From NCBI GenBank assembly GCA_022360105.1, contig JAKSDL010000518.1, positions 1 through 9,241 on the forward strand: 9,241 nt of DNA. The letters run 5' to 3'. Both the position numbers and the translations under genes were made by a program. Positions 1 through 6,580 of the stretch are shown here, piece after piece; position 1 is the first letter of the stretch, and each line of letters opens with the position of its first letter. This DNA is from Pseudomonadota bacterium. GTDB lineage: Bacteria > SAR324 > XYD2-FULL-50-16 > JAHJRI01. Below the pieces are notes generated by a model. It made no database searches. It worked only from the letters and a program-made list of their open reading frames with translations, and was not told the origin of the DNA.

Positions 1-1011
1 GTAATAGAAATAGGGATTAAGAATCAGGTTCTTTCTCAATTCCTGCAAATATTCTCTGCCCTGGGTGACATTTCGGCGAATAGTCCAGACCCCGCTGGTT
101 CTTCGTTGCGCCAATTGCAGATGACCAAAATCGAGAAAATACCTTCGGTCTGCCCTGTTAATATAGAGCATCTGGGGCAGAAAATCGGTTTGTTTGACGG
201 AGCTGTTGACGAGGATGCGATCCTGATCCAGTTTCAGAGAAAACCTGGTCCCTGCACGAGGGTACCAGAACGTTCTTTGCTCTCCTCCTGTCAGCAGATC
301 AAATGGGTAAGACCTAACAACCGGGGTCAGCTCTTTCCCATTGGGGCTTAAATTGCCCTGTACATCAACTAAAACAGGTACTTTGAAGTCGACGAATTTT
401 TTGAATTGTGAGCGCCGGGTCATGTTATTGACAAGTTTCACGCCAATTGAATTGATAGAGTACAGCATCAGCAGATTCTGTGGAGGATCATACAAGACAT
501 CCTCAACGCTGAAGATTTTAGATTGATAGTCGACGGGAGCTTCCAGGCGTTTTGTAATATTTGGTGTATTGAAGCGAATTTCGAGAATAATCTGGTCGCT
601 AAGCGGTAATTGATTTCGAAGGGAACGAATTTGCACCAGATCCAGTTTTCCAGCCAGTAAAATCCGATACCATTTTTTCATTTCCGCCTGAACGGTTGGA
701 TGATCCGGTGTCAAAGTATTAGCTTTTTCCAAACGTCGAAACGCCATCAGAAATTTTTTCTCTTTTTTATAGCGTTCATAGCGTTCCAGCAGATCTTCCG
801 TGGTTTTAGCTGCGGTCCTCAAATAGGCTGCTTTGTAATCTTCGTCATCAGGCGAGGACGTATAAGCCCGGTGAAATTCGATATTGGCTTCTTCATATCT
901 TCCGAGTTCTTCGAGCTCCATGCCCCTATAGTAATTGTAGTTGCAGCCTTGGACAGCAAATAAAGCAAGACATAAACCTATGGTAAATAATGCTACTTGA
1001 TTGTTTTTCAT
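1..1011 (-). CDS. Lipoprotein with an N-terminal TPR-like segment, 3' end outside window
   Basis: The reading frame is open from the ATG at 1011 to the left edge, giving 337 residues with no stop, so the C-terminus is missing. The N-terminus is a lipoprotein signal: MKNNQ, a hydrophobic stretch, then VQGC with Cys23 as the predicted lipidated residue. The next residue is Asn, so outer-membrane rather than inner-membrane retention is likely in a Gram-negative cell. Residues about 26-110 are helical and TPR-like (a GRYEEA motif near residue 39, then a second helical pair with KANTLTPDHP). The rest is probably beta-rich and I do not recognise it. It lies 53 bp downstream of the TolB-like gene on the same strand, in line with the ZapB-like gene, so the three probably share a transcript. 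The Shine-Dalgarno sequence is weak (AAGAGA directly before the ATG). Lipidation would depend on the lgt gene in this window. The function is unknown; a scaffold or assembly role is inference from the TPR-like segment only. Confidence 0.8.
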   Translation of the reverse strand, partial: MKNNQVALFTIGLCLALFAVQGCNYNYYRGMELEELGRYEEANIEFHRAYTSSPDDEDYKAAYLRTAAKTTEDLLERYERYKKEKKFLMAFRRLEKANTLTPDHPTVQAEMKKWYRILLAGKLDLVQIRSLRNQLPLSDQIILEIRFNTPNITKRLEAPVDYQSKIFSVEDVLYDPPQNLLMLYSINSIGVKLVNNMTRRSQFKKFVDFKVPVLVDVQGNLSPNGKELTPVVRSYPFDLLTGGEQRTFWYPRAGTRFSLKLDQDRILVNSSVKQTDFLPQMLYINRADRRYFLDFGHLQLAQRRTSGVWTIRRNVTQGREYLQELRKNLILNPYFYY

Positions 1012-1064
1012 TCTCTTATTTGTTGATATTTATGCAAAAACAAACAGAATAACTTCCCTGTGTT

Positions 1065-2102
1065 TTATTGAAGATACTCTTGCAGTGACTCCAATTCTGA
1101 TCGAAACAGTCCTTTTTGAAATTGAGGCAGGTCGGATGTTTCTTTTTTATCTGGCCAGATCCAGGGATTGATATCATTTAATTTGTGCACCATATCCCTG
1201 GTATTCTTTTTCTCCCCGGAGTCTGACAAAATCAGCATCAACAGCGCCAGACTGTTATTTTCGTCAAGGTCTCTGGCTTGCTCTGCTGATTTTGAAACCC
1301 ATGAGCCTTGCTTCCCTAGAAGAAAAAACGTTTCAGAAAGCAGGGCATGTATTCTGGCGTTGTTTACATAATTCATGGCAGCAGACCTAAGCATTCTTTC
1401 TACTTCGATCAAAAGTGTCTTCTTTTCCGCCAGAAGTAACTGATTGGCAGCAAAAATCATCCCTTCCGCGATATCTGCCACGAATAAGTCATATCGTTGT
1501 TTTTTAACTTGACGATTCAATTCACGAATTGAATTCAAATCAGGAATACTTGTTGGCTCATATAGGGATTTTCTGAATATCAGCATCTTTTGAATGGTCA
1601 GTTCAGTGTGCCGGGGAAAGCTAAATCGATTCTTATGGCGAAACCCGGGTTGAATCCATTTGGCTACGGACAAAAACAGCTTATCCAGCTTTATTTCCAG
1701 CTCATCCCTTGCAAATGAAATAGCAAACTCTTTTTGATCGTTTCGTGGTGTGAATCGTTTAAGGGAAATATCCAGTATGCCCTGGTCCAACACGAACTGA
1801 AACGAACCCGTTATTAAAACAGTATTTTGAACAGTAATGGGAACGCCTTTGTGGACTTGGTGTTGCCACAAGTGAATGGTACTGAGGGAATGAAAGCGGC
1901 AATCCTCACAACCTTCCGCTAAGAAAGATTGTAATCTTGCCTGGATATAATATCCTAACCAGTCATTTGCCGGGTTGTCCCGTTGGTTGGTAAAAGGGGC
2001 AATACCAACCAGTTCATTTCCTGAGACGGGGTGTGGTGCTAAACTGCATACCAGTATGACGATTGCGTATAAGAGAACTAACGATTTATAAGCAATGCTC
2101 AT
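1065..2102 (-). CDS. Exported protein, TolB-like N-terminal domain with helical repeat C-terminus
   Basis: This is a 345-residue protein if it starts at the ATG at 2102, 10 bp after the ZapB-like stop codon. I chose this start because it gives a normal Sec signal peptide (MSIAYK, then a hydrophobic run to about residue 22, likely cut near VSG-NE at 28/29). The frame stays open to an ATG at 2225, but those extra 41 codons lie inside zapB and would bury the signal peptide. After cleavage, a segment around residues 30-62 (LVGIAPFTNQ ... DWLGYYIQ) resembles the TolB-like N-terminal domain, of the form 'IAVLPFxNxS...DWLGxGL', that also occurs in some TPR and FlgT/CsgG-like envelope proteins. A CEDC pair follows at residues 65-68. 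The C-terminal half is helical and TPR-like around residues 235-320. It is probably periplasmic, and may bind peptidoglycan- or division-associated partners, but that is inference. No close named family is recognised. Confidence 0.72.
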   Translation of the reverse strand: MSIAYKSLVLLYAIVILVCSLAPHPVSGNELVGIAPFTNQRDNPANDWLGYYIQARLQSFLAEGCEDCRFHSLSTIHLWQHQVHKGVPITVQNTVLITGSFQFVLDQGILDISLKRFTPRNDQKEFAISFARDELEIKLDKLFLSVAKWIQPGFRHKNRFSFPRHTELTIQKMLIFRKSLYEPTSIPDLNSIRELNRQVKKQRYDLFVADIAEGMIFAANQLLLAEKKTLLIEVERMLRSAAMNYVNNARIHALLSETFFLLGKQGSWVSKSAEQARDLDENNSLALLMLILSDSGEKKNTRDMVHKLNDINPWIWPDKKETSDLPQFQKGLFRSELESLQEYLQ

Positions 2103-2112
2103 ATGCAGCTTA

Positions 2113-2361
2113 CTAAAACTGATGGCGATATTGGCTTTCCTGAGGTTGGTCTTCCTGATCCTGTTCCGAACTGTCTGATGACTGCTGAAAAGAAGAAGAT
2201 ACGGAAGGTGTATCATCATCACCAAATTCCTTGATTAAATTGGCCATTTTCTCTTCATTCTGTCTCTTTTCCTCTTCCAGTTCATTTACCCTGGCTTGCA
2301 ATTCTTCAATTTTCTGAACAGCATTTCTGACCTTAGTCTGCAATTGATCTAATATCTCCAT
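2113..2361 (-). CDS. zapB: ZapB-like cell division coiled-coil protein
   Basis: This is a small, acidic 82-residue protein. Residues 1-45 form an unbroken predicted coiled coil with the ZapB N-terminal pattern: MEILDQLQTKVRNAVQKIEE compares well with the E. coli start 'LEVFEKLEAKVQQAIDTI'. ZapB is a cytoplasmic coiled-coil protein that forms part of the Z-ring-associated layer and binds ZapA. After the coiled coil, residues 47-82 are a low-complexity tail rich in Asp, Ser, Gln and Glu, which E. coli ZapB lacks. A good Shine-Dalgarno sequence (GAGGAAGG) sits 3 bp before the ATG at 2361. Downstream, the next gene starts 10 bp after the stop, so the two are probably co-transcribed. No zapA is visible in the window. 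A generic short coiled-coil protein is the alternative, but the N-terminal match is good for so small a protein. Confidence 0.72.
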   Translation of the reverse strand: MEILDQLQTKVRNAVQKIEELQARVNELEEEKRQNEEKMANLIKEFGDDDTPSVSSSFQQSSDSSEQDQEDQPQESQYRHQF

Positions 2362-2391
2362 GGTCCTTCCTCGGATTTGTTAAAAAACTAG

Positions 2392-2422
2392 AAAAAAGTC
2401 AGCTCACCATAAGGTGGCTGAC
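2392..2422 (-). terminator. Intrinsic terminator after ppiD
   Basis: Read on the minus strand, a stem of GTCAGC plus CACC pairs with GGTG plus GCTGAC, with one bulged base and a 4-base loop. It is followed at once by six T residues, then CTAG and six more T. It starts 11 bp past the ppiD stop codon. This is a textbook rho-independent terminator. It leaves only 30 bp before the zapB ATG, so zapB needs either read-through or a promoter overlapping this element. Confidence 0.88.
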
Positions 2423-2433
2423 ACGGTCTCAAA

Positions 2434-4353
2434 TTATAATTCCAGATTTACATTCATTGCGTTTAAGAGCGGCATGTTATAATCGATATCTATATCGCTT
2501 TGCATTTTGGTGATCAAGCTATTTAGTACAAGCTGAGATTTTTGATTTTGCATCATAGTTTCCAGGCCGGCTAATTGCTCTCTGCTGATATCTGTCAATT
2601 CACCTTTTTGCTTATCGATCATGAATACCAGATAATTGCGGTTGCCATCCTGTATCGCTTTCGTCTGGTTTTTTTCCATCCTGAAGGCTTCCGACTTGAA
2701 GCGATTGGTTACATTCAGGTTGCTCACCTGACGATCTGAAAACTTAAATGTAGCATCAGTGATTTTTGTATTTAACGATCGGGCAACATTTTTAAAAGCT
2801 TCCAAATCCTTAACCGACGCTGCATAATCGTTCAGCTTCTGCTTGGCCAGGTTTGTTTTCTTTTCCTCTTTGGCATAATAACGGACCCTGTCTTTTACTT
2901 CTGAAAGGGGTTTTACAAAAGGCTCCTTGGAATTGGTCACCTGGTAAACGACAATTTTCTCATCACCAGCCAGTTTATGTTGTCCTTTCTGGTTGATGGT
3001 TTTCTCTTTGACCTCCTGGTACAACTGGTATGAATAGCCGATGTCTTTCAATTCTTTGTTTTCATCAAAATCACCGGTTTTGCCAACGGTTTTGTTAACC
3101 TCTTGAGCCAGTTCGGCAAGAGTCACTTCTCCTTCCTTGTTTAATAGTTTTTTAACCAGGTTAGCCAACCGTCGTTTTGCCTTGTTTTTGCGCATAGTGT
3201 CTTCAATTTCAGCTTTTACTTCCTCAAAGGGCTTTTTGGTAGCAGCTTTTTTACCCAATACCTGAACAATATGGAATCCAAAATTGCTTTTAAACGGCCT
3301 GGATATTTCATCGGTCTCCATAGCTGCCACCTGCGCTTCGAATTCGGCAACAAAGGAACCTTCATCCACCCACCCAAGATCTCCACCTTTTTTCGCTGAC
3401 CCGGGATCTTCAGAATGAATGGTTGCCAAGCTGGCAAAACTGGTTGGGTTTTTGAGTAATTGTTTGTGAAGTGAATCTGCCTTCATTCTAGCCTGCTCGG
3501 AAACATCCGGAGCTGCTCCCTGTGGAACCCTGATTAGTATATGGCGGGAATGAAAGCTGGCCTTGTTGGTAAATTCTTCGGTTACATTATTCTCATAATA
3601 CTTTTTAACTTCCTTGGGTCGTACGTTGATTTTACCCTGCACATCTTCAATACTGAGAACAAAATAATCCAAATCAAACTGACTTTTCTGCTGGAAATCG
3701 GATTTATGAAGTTCGTAATAATCTTCAATCTCTTTTTCAGTCAGATTGGCCTGGTCGGTAAACAACTCGGGAGTGAATTCGATAGCCTTGACCGTCATCT
3801 TGGACTCGTACCTTCTAAATTCTTCCTCCAGGGATTTGCGACTGACCAAGGCACCTGTTGCAACAAACCTTAAAAACTTCTGACTGAGCAGGCTTTCCTT
3901 CAGATCCTTTTCGAAACCTATTTTATCAGTGTTCATGTAACCAAGATTGGTTTCGTATTTGTAAGGATCAAAGCGCTCATCTGTCATAAAGGAAGGATTG
4001 GTATAAATCTCATGAGCCAGTTCTTTGTCAGAAACAGCCAAACCGTTTTGCTCGGCACTTTTCAGCAGCAGGGCGTTGCTGGTAAGCTGTTTAATGATCT
4101 GGGACTCCAGGTTGATCATGTTTAAATAATCGGAAGCACGATTGCCATAGCGCTGACGGATATCTTCCCGCGCATTTTCAAAAGCACGACTGAACTTGTC
4201 TATTTTAACTTCGTAACCATCTACAGTCACAATCGTATTGGAACTCTGGCTCCGGTAGGCGGAAACGCCAAAGAATGACATCACAATGACTACGATACCA
4301 ACGATAAACTTGACGCCAAAAGATTGAACGTTATCTCTGATTAGGTTTAGCAT
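2434..4353 (-). CDS. ppiD: PpiD/SurA-type periplasmic peptidyl-prolyl isomerase, membrane-anchored
   Basis: This 639-residue protein has the PpiD layout: a short cytoplasmic N-terminus, one membrane anchor (about residues 14-33), a SurA_N-type chaperone region (about 40-220), one parvulin (PPIC-type rotamase) domain (about 268-368) and a C-terminal chaperone-like region. The length is close to that of E. coli PpiD (about 620). The parvulin domain has the family landmarks: HSRHILI (268-274), GGDLGWV (323-329) and FGFHIVQV (358-365). Its two conserved histidines are H271 and H361, so it may be catalytically active, whereas the E. coli PpiD parvulin domain is reported to be inactive. PpiD sits in the inner membrane near the Sec translocon and helps newly exported proteins fold. 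The start at 4353 has an AGGAA Shine-Dalgarno sequence 8 bp upstream. It is transcribed in the same direction as the CULT gene, but 283 bp away, and is closed by a strong terminator. Confidence 0.93.
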   Translation of the reverse strand: MLNLIRDNVQSFGVKFIVGIVVIVMSFFGVSAYRSQSSNTIVTVDGYEVKIDKFSRAFENAREDIRQRYGNRASDYLNMINLESQIIKQLTSNALLLKSAEQNGLAVSDKELAHEIYTNPSFMTDERFDPYKYETNLGYMNTDKIGFEKDLKESLLSQKFLRFVATGALVSRKSLEEEFRRYESKMTVKAIEFTPELFTDQANLTEKEIEDYYELHKSDFQQKSQFDLDYFVLSIEDVQGKINVRPKEVKKYYENNVTEEFTNKASFHSRHILIRVPQGAAPDVSEQARMKADSLHKQLLKNPTSFASLATIHSEDPGSAKKGGDLGWVDEGSFVAEFEAQVAAMETDEISRPFKSNFGFHIVQVLGKKAATKKPFEEVKAEIEDTMRKNKAKRRLANLVKKLLNKEGEVTLAELAQEVNKTVGKTGDFDENKELKDIGYSYQLYQEVKEKTINQKGQHKLAGDEKIVVYQVTNSKEPFVKPLSEVKDRVRYYAKEEKKTNLAKQKLNDYAASVKDLEAFKNVARSLNTKITDATFKFSDRQVSNLNVTNRFKSEAFRMEKNQTKAIQDGNRNYLVFMIDKQKGELTDISREQLAGLETMMQNQKSQLVLNSLITKMQSDIDIDYNMPLLNAMNVNLEL

Positions 4354-4636
4354 TAATTAAATTCCTAAATTGTGTTGAATAAGTGGAAGCCTTCACCCGG
4401 ATGAGCTTTATTCGACAAACCACGGACGATTTTCCGTCCAATATTGATTGAAAAAACTAAAATACAACGAATTTTTATTCCTGAAAACCAAGAAGTTACA
4501 CTTTATATATATGACTCAAGTTTTGCAGATATGATTCGACCTTCAGTAAAAAGTTTTATTCCGGGCTTCTTCTCTCTTGTTTGGCTTGCCTGTTAGCAAT
4601 CGACGAGGAGTGAGGAATTTCCGATGCTCGGTCCGA
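4354..4636 (-). promoter_or_regulatory. ppiD upstream region with small hairpin
   Basis: This is the 283-bp gap between the CULT gene and ppiD. It has no open frame worth calling on either strand apart from the antisense shadow of the CULT gene. An AT-rich patch (about 4500-4515) could hold a -10 element, but I see no convincing -35/-10 pair. A short inverted repeat, GGACG...CGTCC with a 6-base loop, lies at 4424-4439, about 70 bp before the ppiD ATG, and would fall in the 5' untranslated region if transcription starts further up. It is too short to assign to a regulator. The gap suggests that ppiD has its own promoter. Confidence 0.3.
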
Positions 4637-5074
4637 CTAAATCAACAAGTCGAGAATCAATCCGAAAAAGTTCCGGTCGTCCATGGAACGATAGAACCAA
4701 CCGAGGTGGGCATTACATTGATTGCAGATAGCAACCTGCCAATCAAACCCTTCAAACCAGGTCCATTCGGCAGTGGGAACTCCAACGGCAGTGCACCCTT
4801 CAGCTTCAAAAAAACAACCGATCCGAAAAACATGCCCGCCGGGATTTAAGAACGTATGCTCAAACACCCCGCCCACTTGAATTTGCTTGTTGGGAAGGGT
4901 GATTTTATTTTCGCAGTTTTTGCAGAGTATATACTTTTCTTCCTGCTCTTCTGTCTGGTCTTTTGTCTCGGTAAACCGCTTCTTTTTCTTATCGATATTG
5001 GATACCAAAAACCAAAATTTTCCAGGGTCGCTTGATAAATTGCTGTTTGTTTCTTCAAGCTGCCGCGAATACAT
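4637..5074 (-). CDS. Bacterial CULT-domain protein (cereblon-like, cyclic-imide-binding fold)
   Basis: This is a 145-residue cytoplasmic protein. Residues about 47-145 match the CULT domain, the thalidomide-binding domain of cereblon, which also occurs as a stand-alone protein in some proteobacteria and spirochaetes (for example MsCI4 of Magnetospirillum). Two CxxC pairs (C51/C54 and C117/C120) should bind one zinc. W106, W112 and W126 match the three tryptophans of the ligand pocket (human W380, W386, W400; MsCI4 W79, W85, W99) with identical spacing of 6 and 14 residues. Y128 matches MsCI4 Y101 and human F402. A loop Asn-Pro (N77-P78) lies where cereblon has N351. The domain ends with the family-like FFGLILD motif. 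The first 46 residues are a charged, lysine/glutamate-rich extension of unknown role. The ATG at 5074 is chosen because GGAGG lies 7 bp upstream; the frame extends to 5149 without such a site. It has no Lon-like or DDB1-binding part, unlike eukaryotic cereblon, so no ubiquitin-ligase role is implied. The natural ligand is unknown. Confidence 0.9.
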   Translation of the reverse strand: MYSRQLEETNSNLSSDPGKFWFLVSNIDKKKKRFTETKDQTEEQEEKYILCKNCENKITLPNKQIQVGGVFEHTFLNPGGHVFRIGCFFEAEGCTAVGVPTAEWTWFEGFDWQVAICNQCNAHLGWFYRSMDDRNFFGLILDLLI

Positions 5075-5108
5075 GGTTAATCCTCCAAAACGTGTGGTTC
5101 TTCGATAT

Positions 5109-5136
5109 TTTTTACATGATGGAAAAACATAGGCAA
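5109..5136 (-). promoter_or_regulatory. Possible promoter of the CULT-domain gene
   Basis: On the minus strand, TTGCCT (5136-5131) and TAAAAA (5114-5109) are separated by 16 bp and end about 35 bp before the ATG at 5074. The match is partial, and the A-rich -10 is weak. It is offered as the best candidate in this stretch, not as a firm call. Confidence 0.3.
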
Positions 5137-5205
5137 CCCCGTTTTCCATAAAGAGACAGGTAACTTCCAGGTTTTTTCCGGGCTTGCCAAATTCGAACCA
5201 ATTCG

Positions 5206-5247
5206 CTGATCATATATTTGAGCAATGAACGTTCATCTTCGGATCAG
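5206..5247. promoter_or_regulatory. 12-bp perfect palindrome inside a wider inverted repeat, divergent intergenic region
   Basis: ATGAACGTTCAT at 5225-5236 is a perfect 12-bp palindrome. It is enclosed by a second inverted pair, CTGATC (5206-5211) and GATCAG (5242-5247), although the two are not exactly concentric. It lies about 75 bp upstream of the pheA promoter and about 150 bp upstream of the CULT start. A symmetric site of this size between divergent genes suits a dimeric repressor such as a TetR-type protein. No such regulator is encoded in the window, so the role is inferred. The rest of 5075-5402 holds only the two promoters described and no gene that I can support. Confidence 0.35.
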
Positions 5248-5312
5248 GAATTATCTTTCCCAACAGCTTCAAAAATATCGGCCAAAATGTTGACGTCTGA
5301 TAGCTTTGTCGA

Positions 5313-5341
5313 TTGACTGTCCCTGCCATTCGATTTTATAA
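5313..5341 (+). promoter_or_regulatory. Near-consensus sigma-70 promoter for pheA
   Basis: TTGACT (5313-5318) and TTATAA (5336-5341) are separated by exactly 17 bp, which is five of six consensus bases at each element with optimal spacing. Transcription would start near 5348, leaving a leader of about 55 bases before the pheA ATG at 5403. I see no leader peptide rich in phenylalanine codons and no terminator hairpin there, so classical attenuation is not supported. Confidence 0.75.
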
Positions 5342-5402
5342 GTTTATATTGTCACATCTGATCAAGTGAGACCATGCAATTCCACATCCAGCTAAAAAAC
5401 TC

Positions 5403-6269
5403 ATGAAACCAAAACCTATAGACCTTGACCTCTGCAAATACAGCAAAATCCTAACCCTGGGTCCCAAGGGTACCTTCAGCAACCAGGCGGCTTCCCTGGT
5501 CGGAGGTACTGAAATTACAGATATCCAGTACACAACAACCATTCCGCAAATCGCCCGGGAAGTTCAGAAAAACCCCAATATTCTTGGTGTCATGCCGGTG
5601 GAAAATGCCATCTCAGGTATGGTAGGCCAGGCACAGGATGCGTTGCTTGAATCTGATGTCATTATTGTAAACGAGCTGCTGTTGGAAATCCGCTTCAGCA
5701 TGGTCTCCTATCTACCTTTGGAAGAAGTCAGGCAGTTCTTTAGCCATACAGAAGCATTCAACCAAACCATGATTTTCACCTCCCAATCGATGCCAGAAGC
5801 CAGCGTGGTGTTTTCAAATTCCAATATCCACTCCGGAGAGCTGTTTCTGGAAAGACCGGGAGAACCCGTTTCCGCAATTATCCCCAAAGTGCTTGCTGAA
5901 AATGATGACCGCTTCAAAGATAAGGTTGCCGCAGAGAATATTCAGGATTACCAGCAAAACATGACACGATTTGTAGTAATCATACAAAAACCCGCCGACT
6001 ACAAGCCGGATTTCACAAAAAAGAAAACGTCACTTTGCATCGAATTCAAGGAAGACAGGCACTCCCTGCTATTTGAGTTGTTAAGGGAGTTTCATGTTTT
6101 CGGCATCAACTTATGCAGGCTGGAGTCGAGGCCTATCAAAAACACCCCCTGGAATTACCGATTTTTCATAGATATGTTTAACAATCACCGGATGGATGCC
6201 TGCATGGAGGAGTTAAGAAATCAAAATATAGGATTCAAGCTGTTTGGCAGTTTTGATCCCATCAACTGA
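5403..6269 (+). CDS. pheA: Prephenate dehydratase, stand-alone, with ACT domain
   Basis: This 288-residue enzyme converts prephenate to phenylpyruvate, the committed step of phenylalanine synthesis, in the cytoplasm. The catalytic domain (about residues 14-195) shows LGPKGTFSNQAA (19-30), GVMPVENAISG (62-72) and the TRF motif (188-190), whose threonine is part of the active site. The ACT domain (about 208-284) carries ESRP (241-244), part of the phenylalanine-binding site. Its partner motif, usually PGAL, reads RHSLL here (219-223), so feedback binding may be altered. No chorismate mutase domain is fused, unlike the E. coli bifunctional P-protein. The ATG at 5403 is the only sensible start, but no Shine-Dalgarno sequence is visible. 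The gene stands alone, behind its own sigma-70 promoter and followed by a long non-coding stretch. Its divergence from the CULT gene may be chance or may reflect shared control. Confidence 0.93.
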   Translation: MKPKPIDLDLCKYSKILTLGPKGTFSNQAASLVGGTEITDIQYTTTIPQIAREVQKNPNILGVMPVENAISGMVGQAQDALLESDVIIVNELLLEIRFSMVSYLPLEEVRQFFSHTEAFNQTMIFTSQSMPEASVVFSNSNIHSGELFLERPGEPVSAIIPKVLAENDDRFKDKVAAENIQDYQQNMTRFVVIIQKPADYKPDFTKKKTSLCIEFKEDRHSLLFELLREFHVFGINLCRLESRPIKNTPWNYRFFIDMFNNHRMDACMEELRNQNIGFKLFGSFDPIN

Positions 6270-6310
6270 TCCCTCAAAAAAACTATATTTACACATTTTT
6301 TGTGAGGATC
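6268..6310. repeat. Imperfect inverted repeat at the pheA stop codon
   Basis: GATCC-C-TCA followed by seven A (6268-6282) pairs with six T, then GTGAGGATC (6296-6310), with two small bulges and a 13-base loop. It overlaps the pheA stop codon. The T run lies inside the stem instead of after it, so it is not a textbook intrinsic terminator. It may still mark the 3' end of the pheA transcript. Confidence 0.45.
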
Positions 6311-6348
6311 TAACAACATGTAGCAAAATACTCCGGTCATATAGAAGT

Positions 6349-6430
6349 CAGTTATCGGATATCAGCTATCAGTCTGAAGTAAAAGCTTTGTTCCGCAGAC
6401 CGATAACGGATAGCCGATAATTAATAACTC
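6349..6430. repeat. Heptad-repeat island A, long imperfect inverted repeat
   Basis: The left arm is built from 7-bp units beginning at 6349, 6356 and 6363 with a CRGNTAT pattern. The right arm has units of ATANNNN at 6403, 6410, 6417 and 6424, the first two close to ATANCSG, the complement of the left-arm unit. Positions 6352-6376 pair with 6396-6420 at 21 of 25 bases, leaving a 19-base loop (6377-6395). Transcribed from either strand this would give a long hairpin. It does not resemble a CRISPR array: the units are contiguous with no spacers. Confidence 0.7.
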
Positions 6431-6477
6431 AAGTTTCGTATACTTGTTTGACTCTTTGAAATAGATGTTTAACCCAA

Positions 6478-6508
6478 AAAAGCTATCAGCAATTAACAGT
6501 TAGCTTTT
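6478..6508. repeat. Heptad-repeat island B, hairpin
   Basis: AAAAGCTA (6478-6485) and TAGCTTTT (6501-6508) are perfect 8-bp inverted arms around a 15-base loop, with a few further pairings inside. The stretch can also be read as degenerate 7-bp units AGCTATC, AGCAATT, AACAGTT, AGCTTTT from 6481. Because the right arm ends in four T residues it could act as a weak terminator on the plus strand, and by symmetry on the minus strand. Confidence 0.5.
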
Positions 6509-6580
6509 AGATTTAACTTGAGCACCTTCGGTGTGTTTATACATGTTTTCAATATAACAGAGCAAAGTGACTCGAATTGA

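Noticed and set aside
2103..2225. Earlier start for the TolB-like protein at 2225
   Set aside because: It would overlap zapB in another frame and place 41 residues before an otherwise normal signal peptide.
4621..4631. Small hairpin CCGA-TGC-TCGG after the CULT gene as its terminator
   Set aside because: The stem is only 4 bp and no T run follows on the minus strand.
4577..4849. 90-codon open frame on the plus strand
   Set aside because: It is antisense to the CULT gene, shows no family features and has no supporting ribosome site.
5075..5149. Earlier start for the CULT protein at 5149
   Set aside because: The extra 25 residues show no domain, and GGAGG lies 7 bp before the ATG at 5074.
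5225..5293. 22-codon frame starting inside the palindrome
   Set aside because: It has no ribosome site and no features; it lies upstream of the pheA promoter.
6349..6430. CRISPR-like array
   Set aside because: The units are 7 bp, contiguous and degenerate, with no spacers; the right arm is the inverse of the left.
6521..6534. CACC-TTC-GGTG hairpin as a terminator upstream of lgt
   Set aside because: The stem is 4 bp and the following bases are only weakly T-rich.
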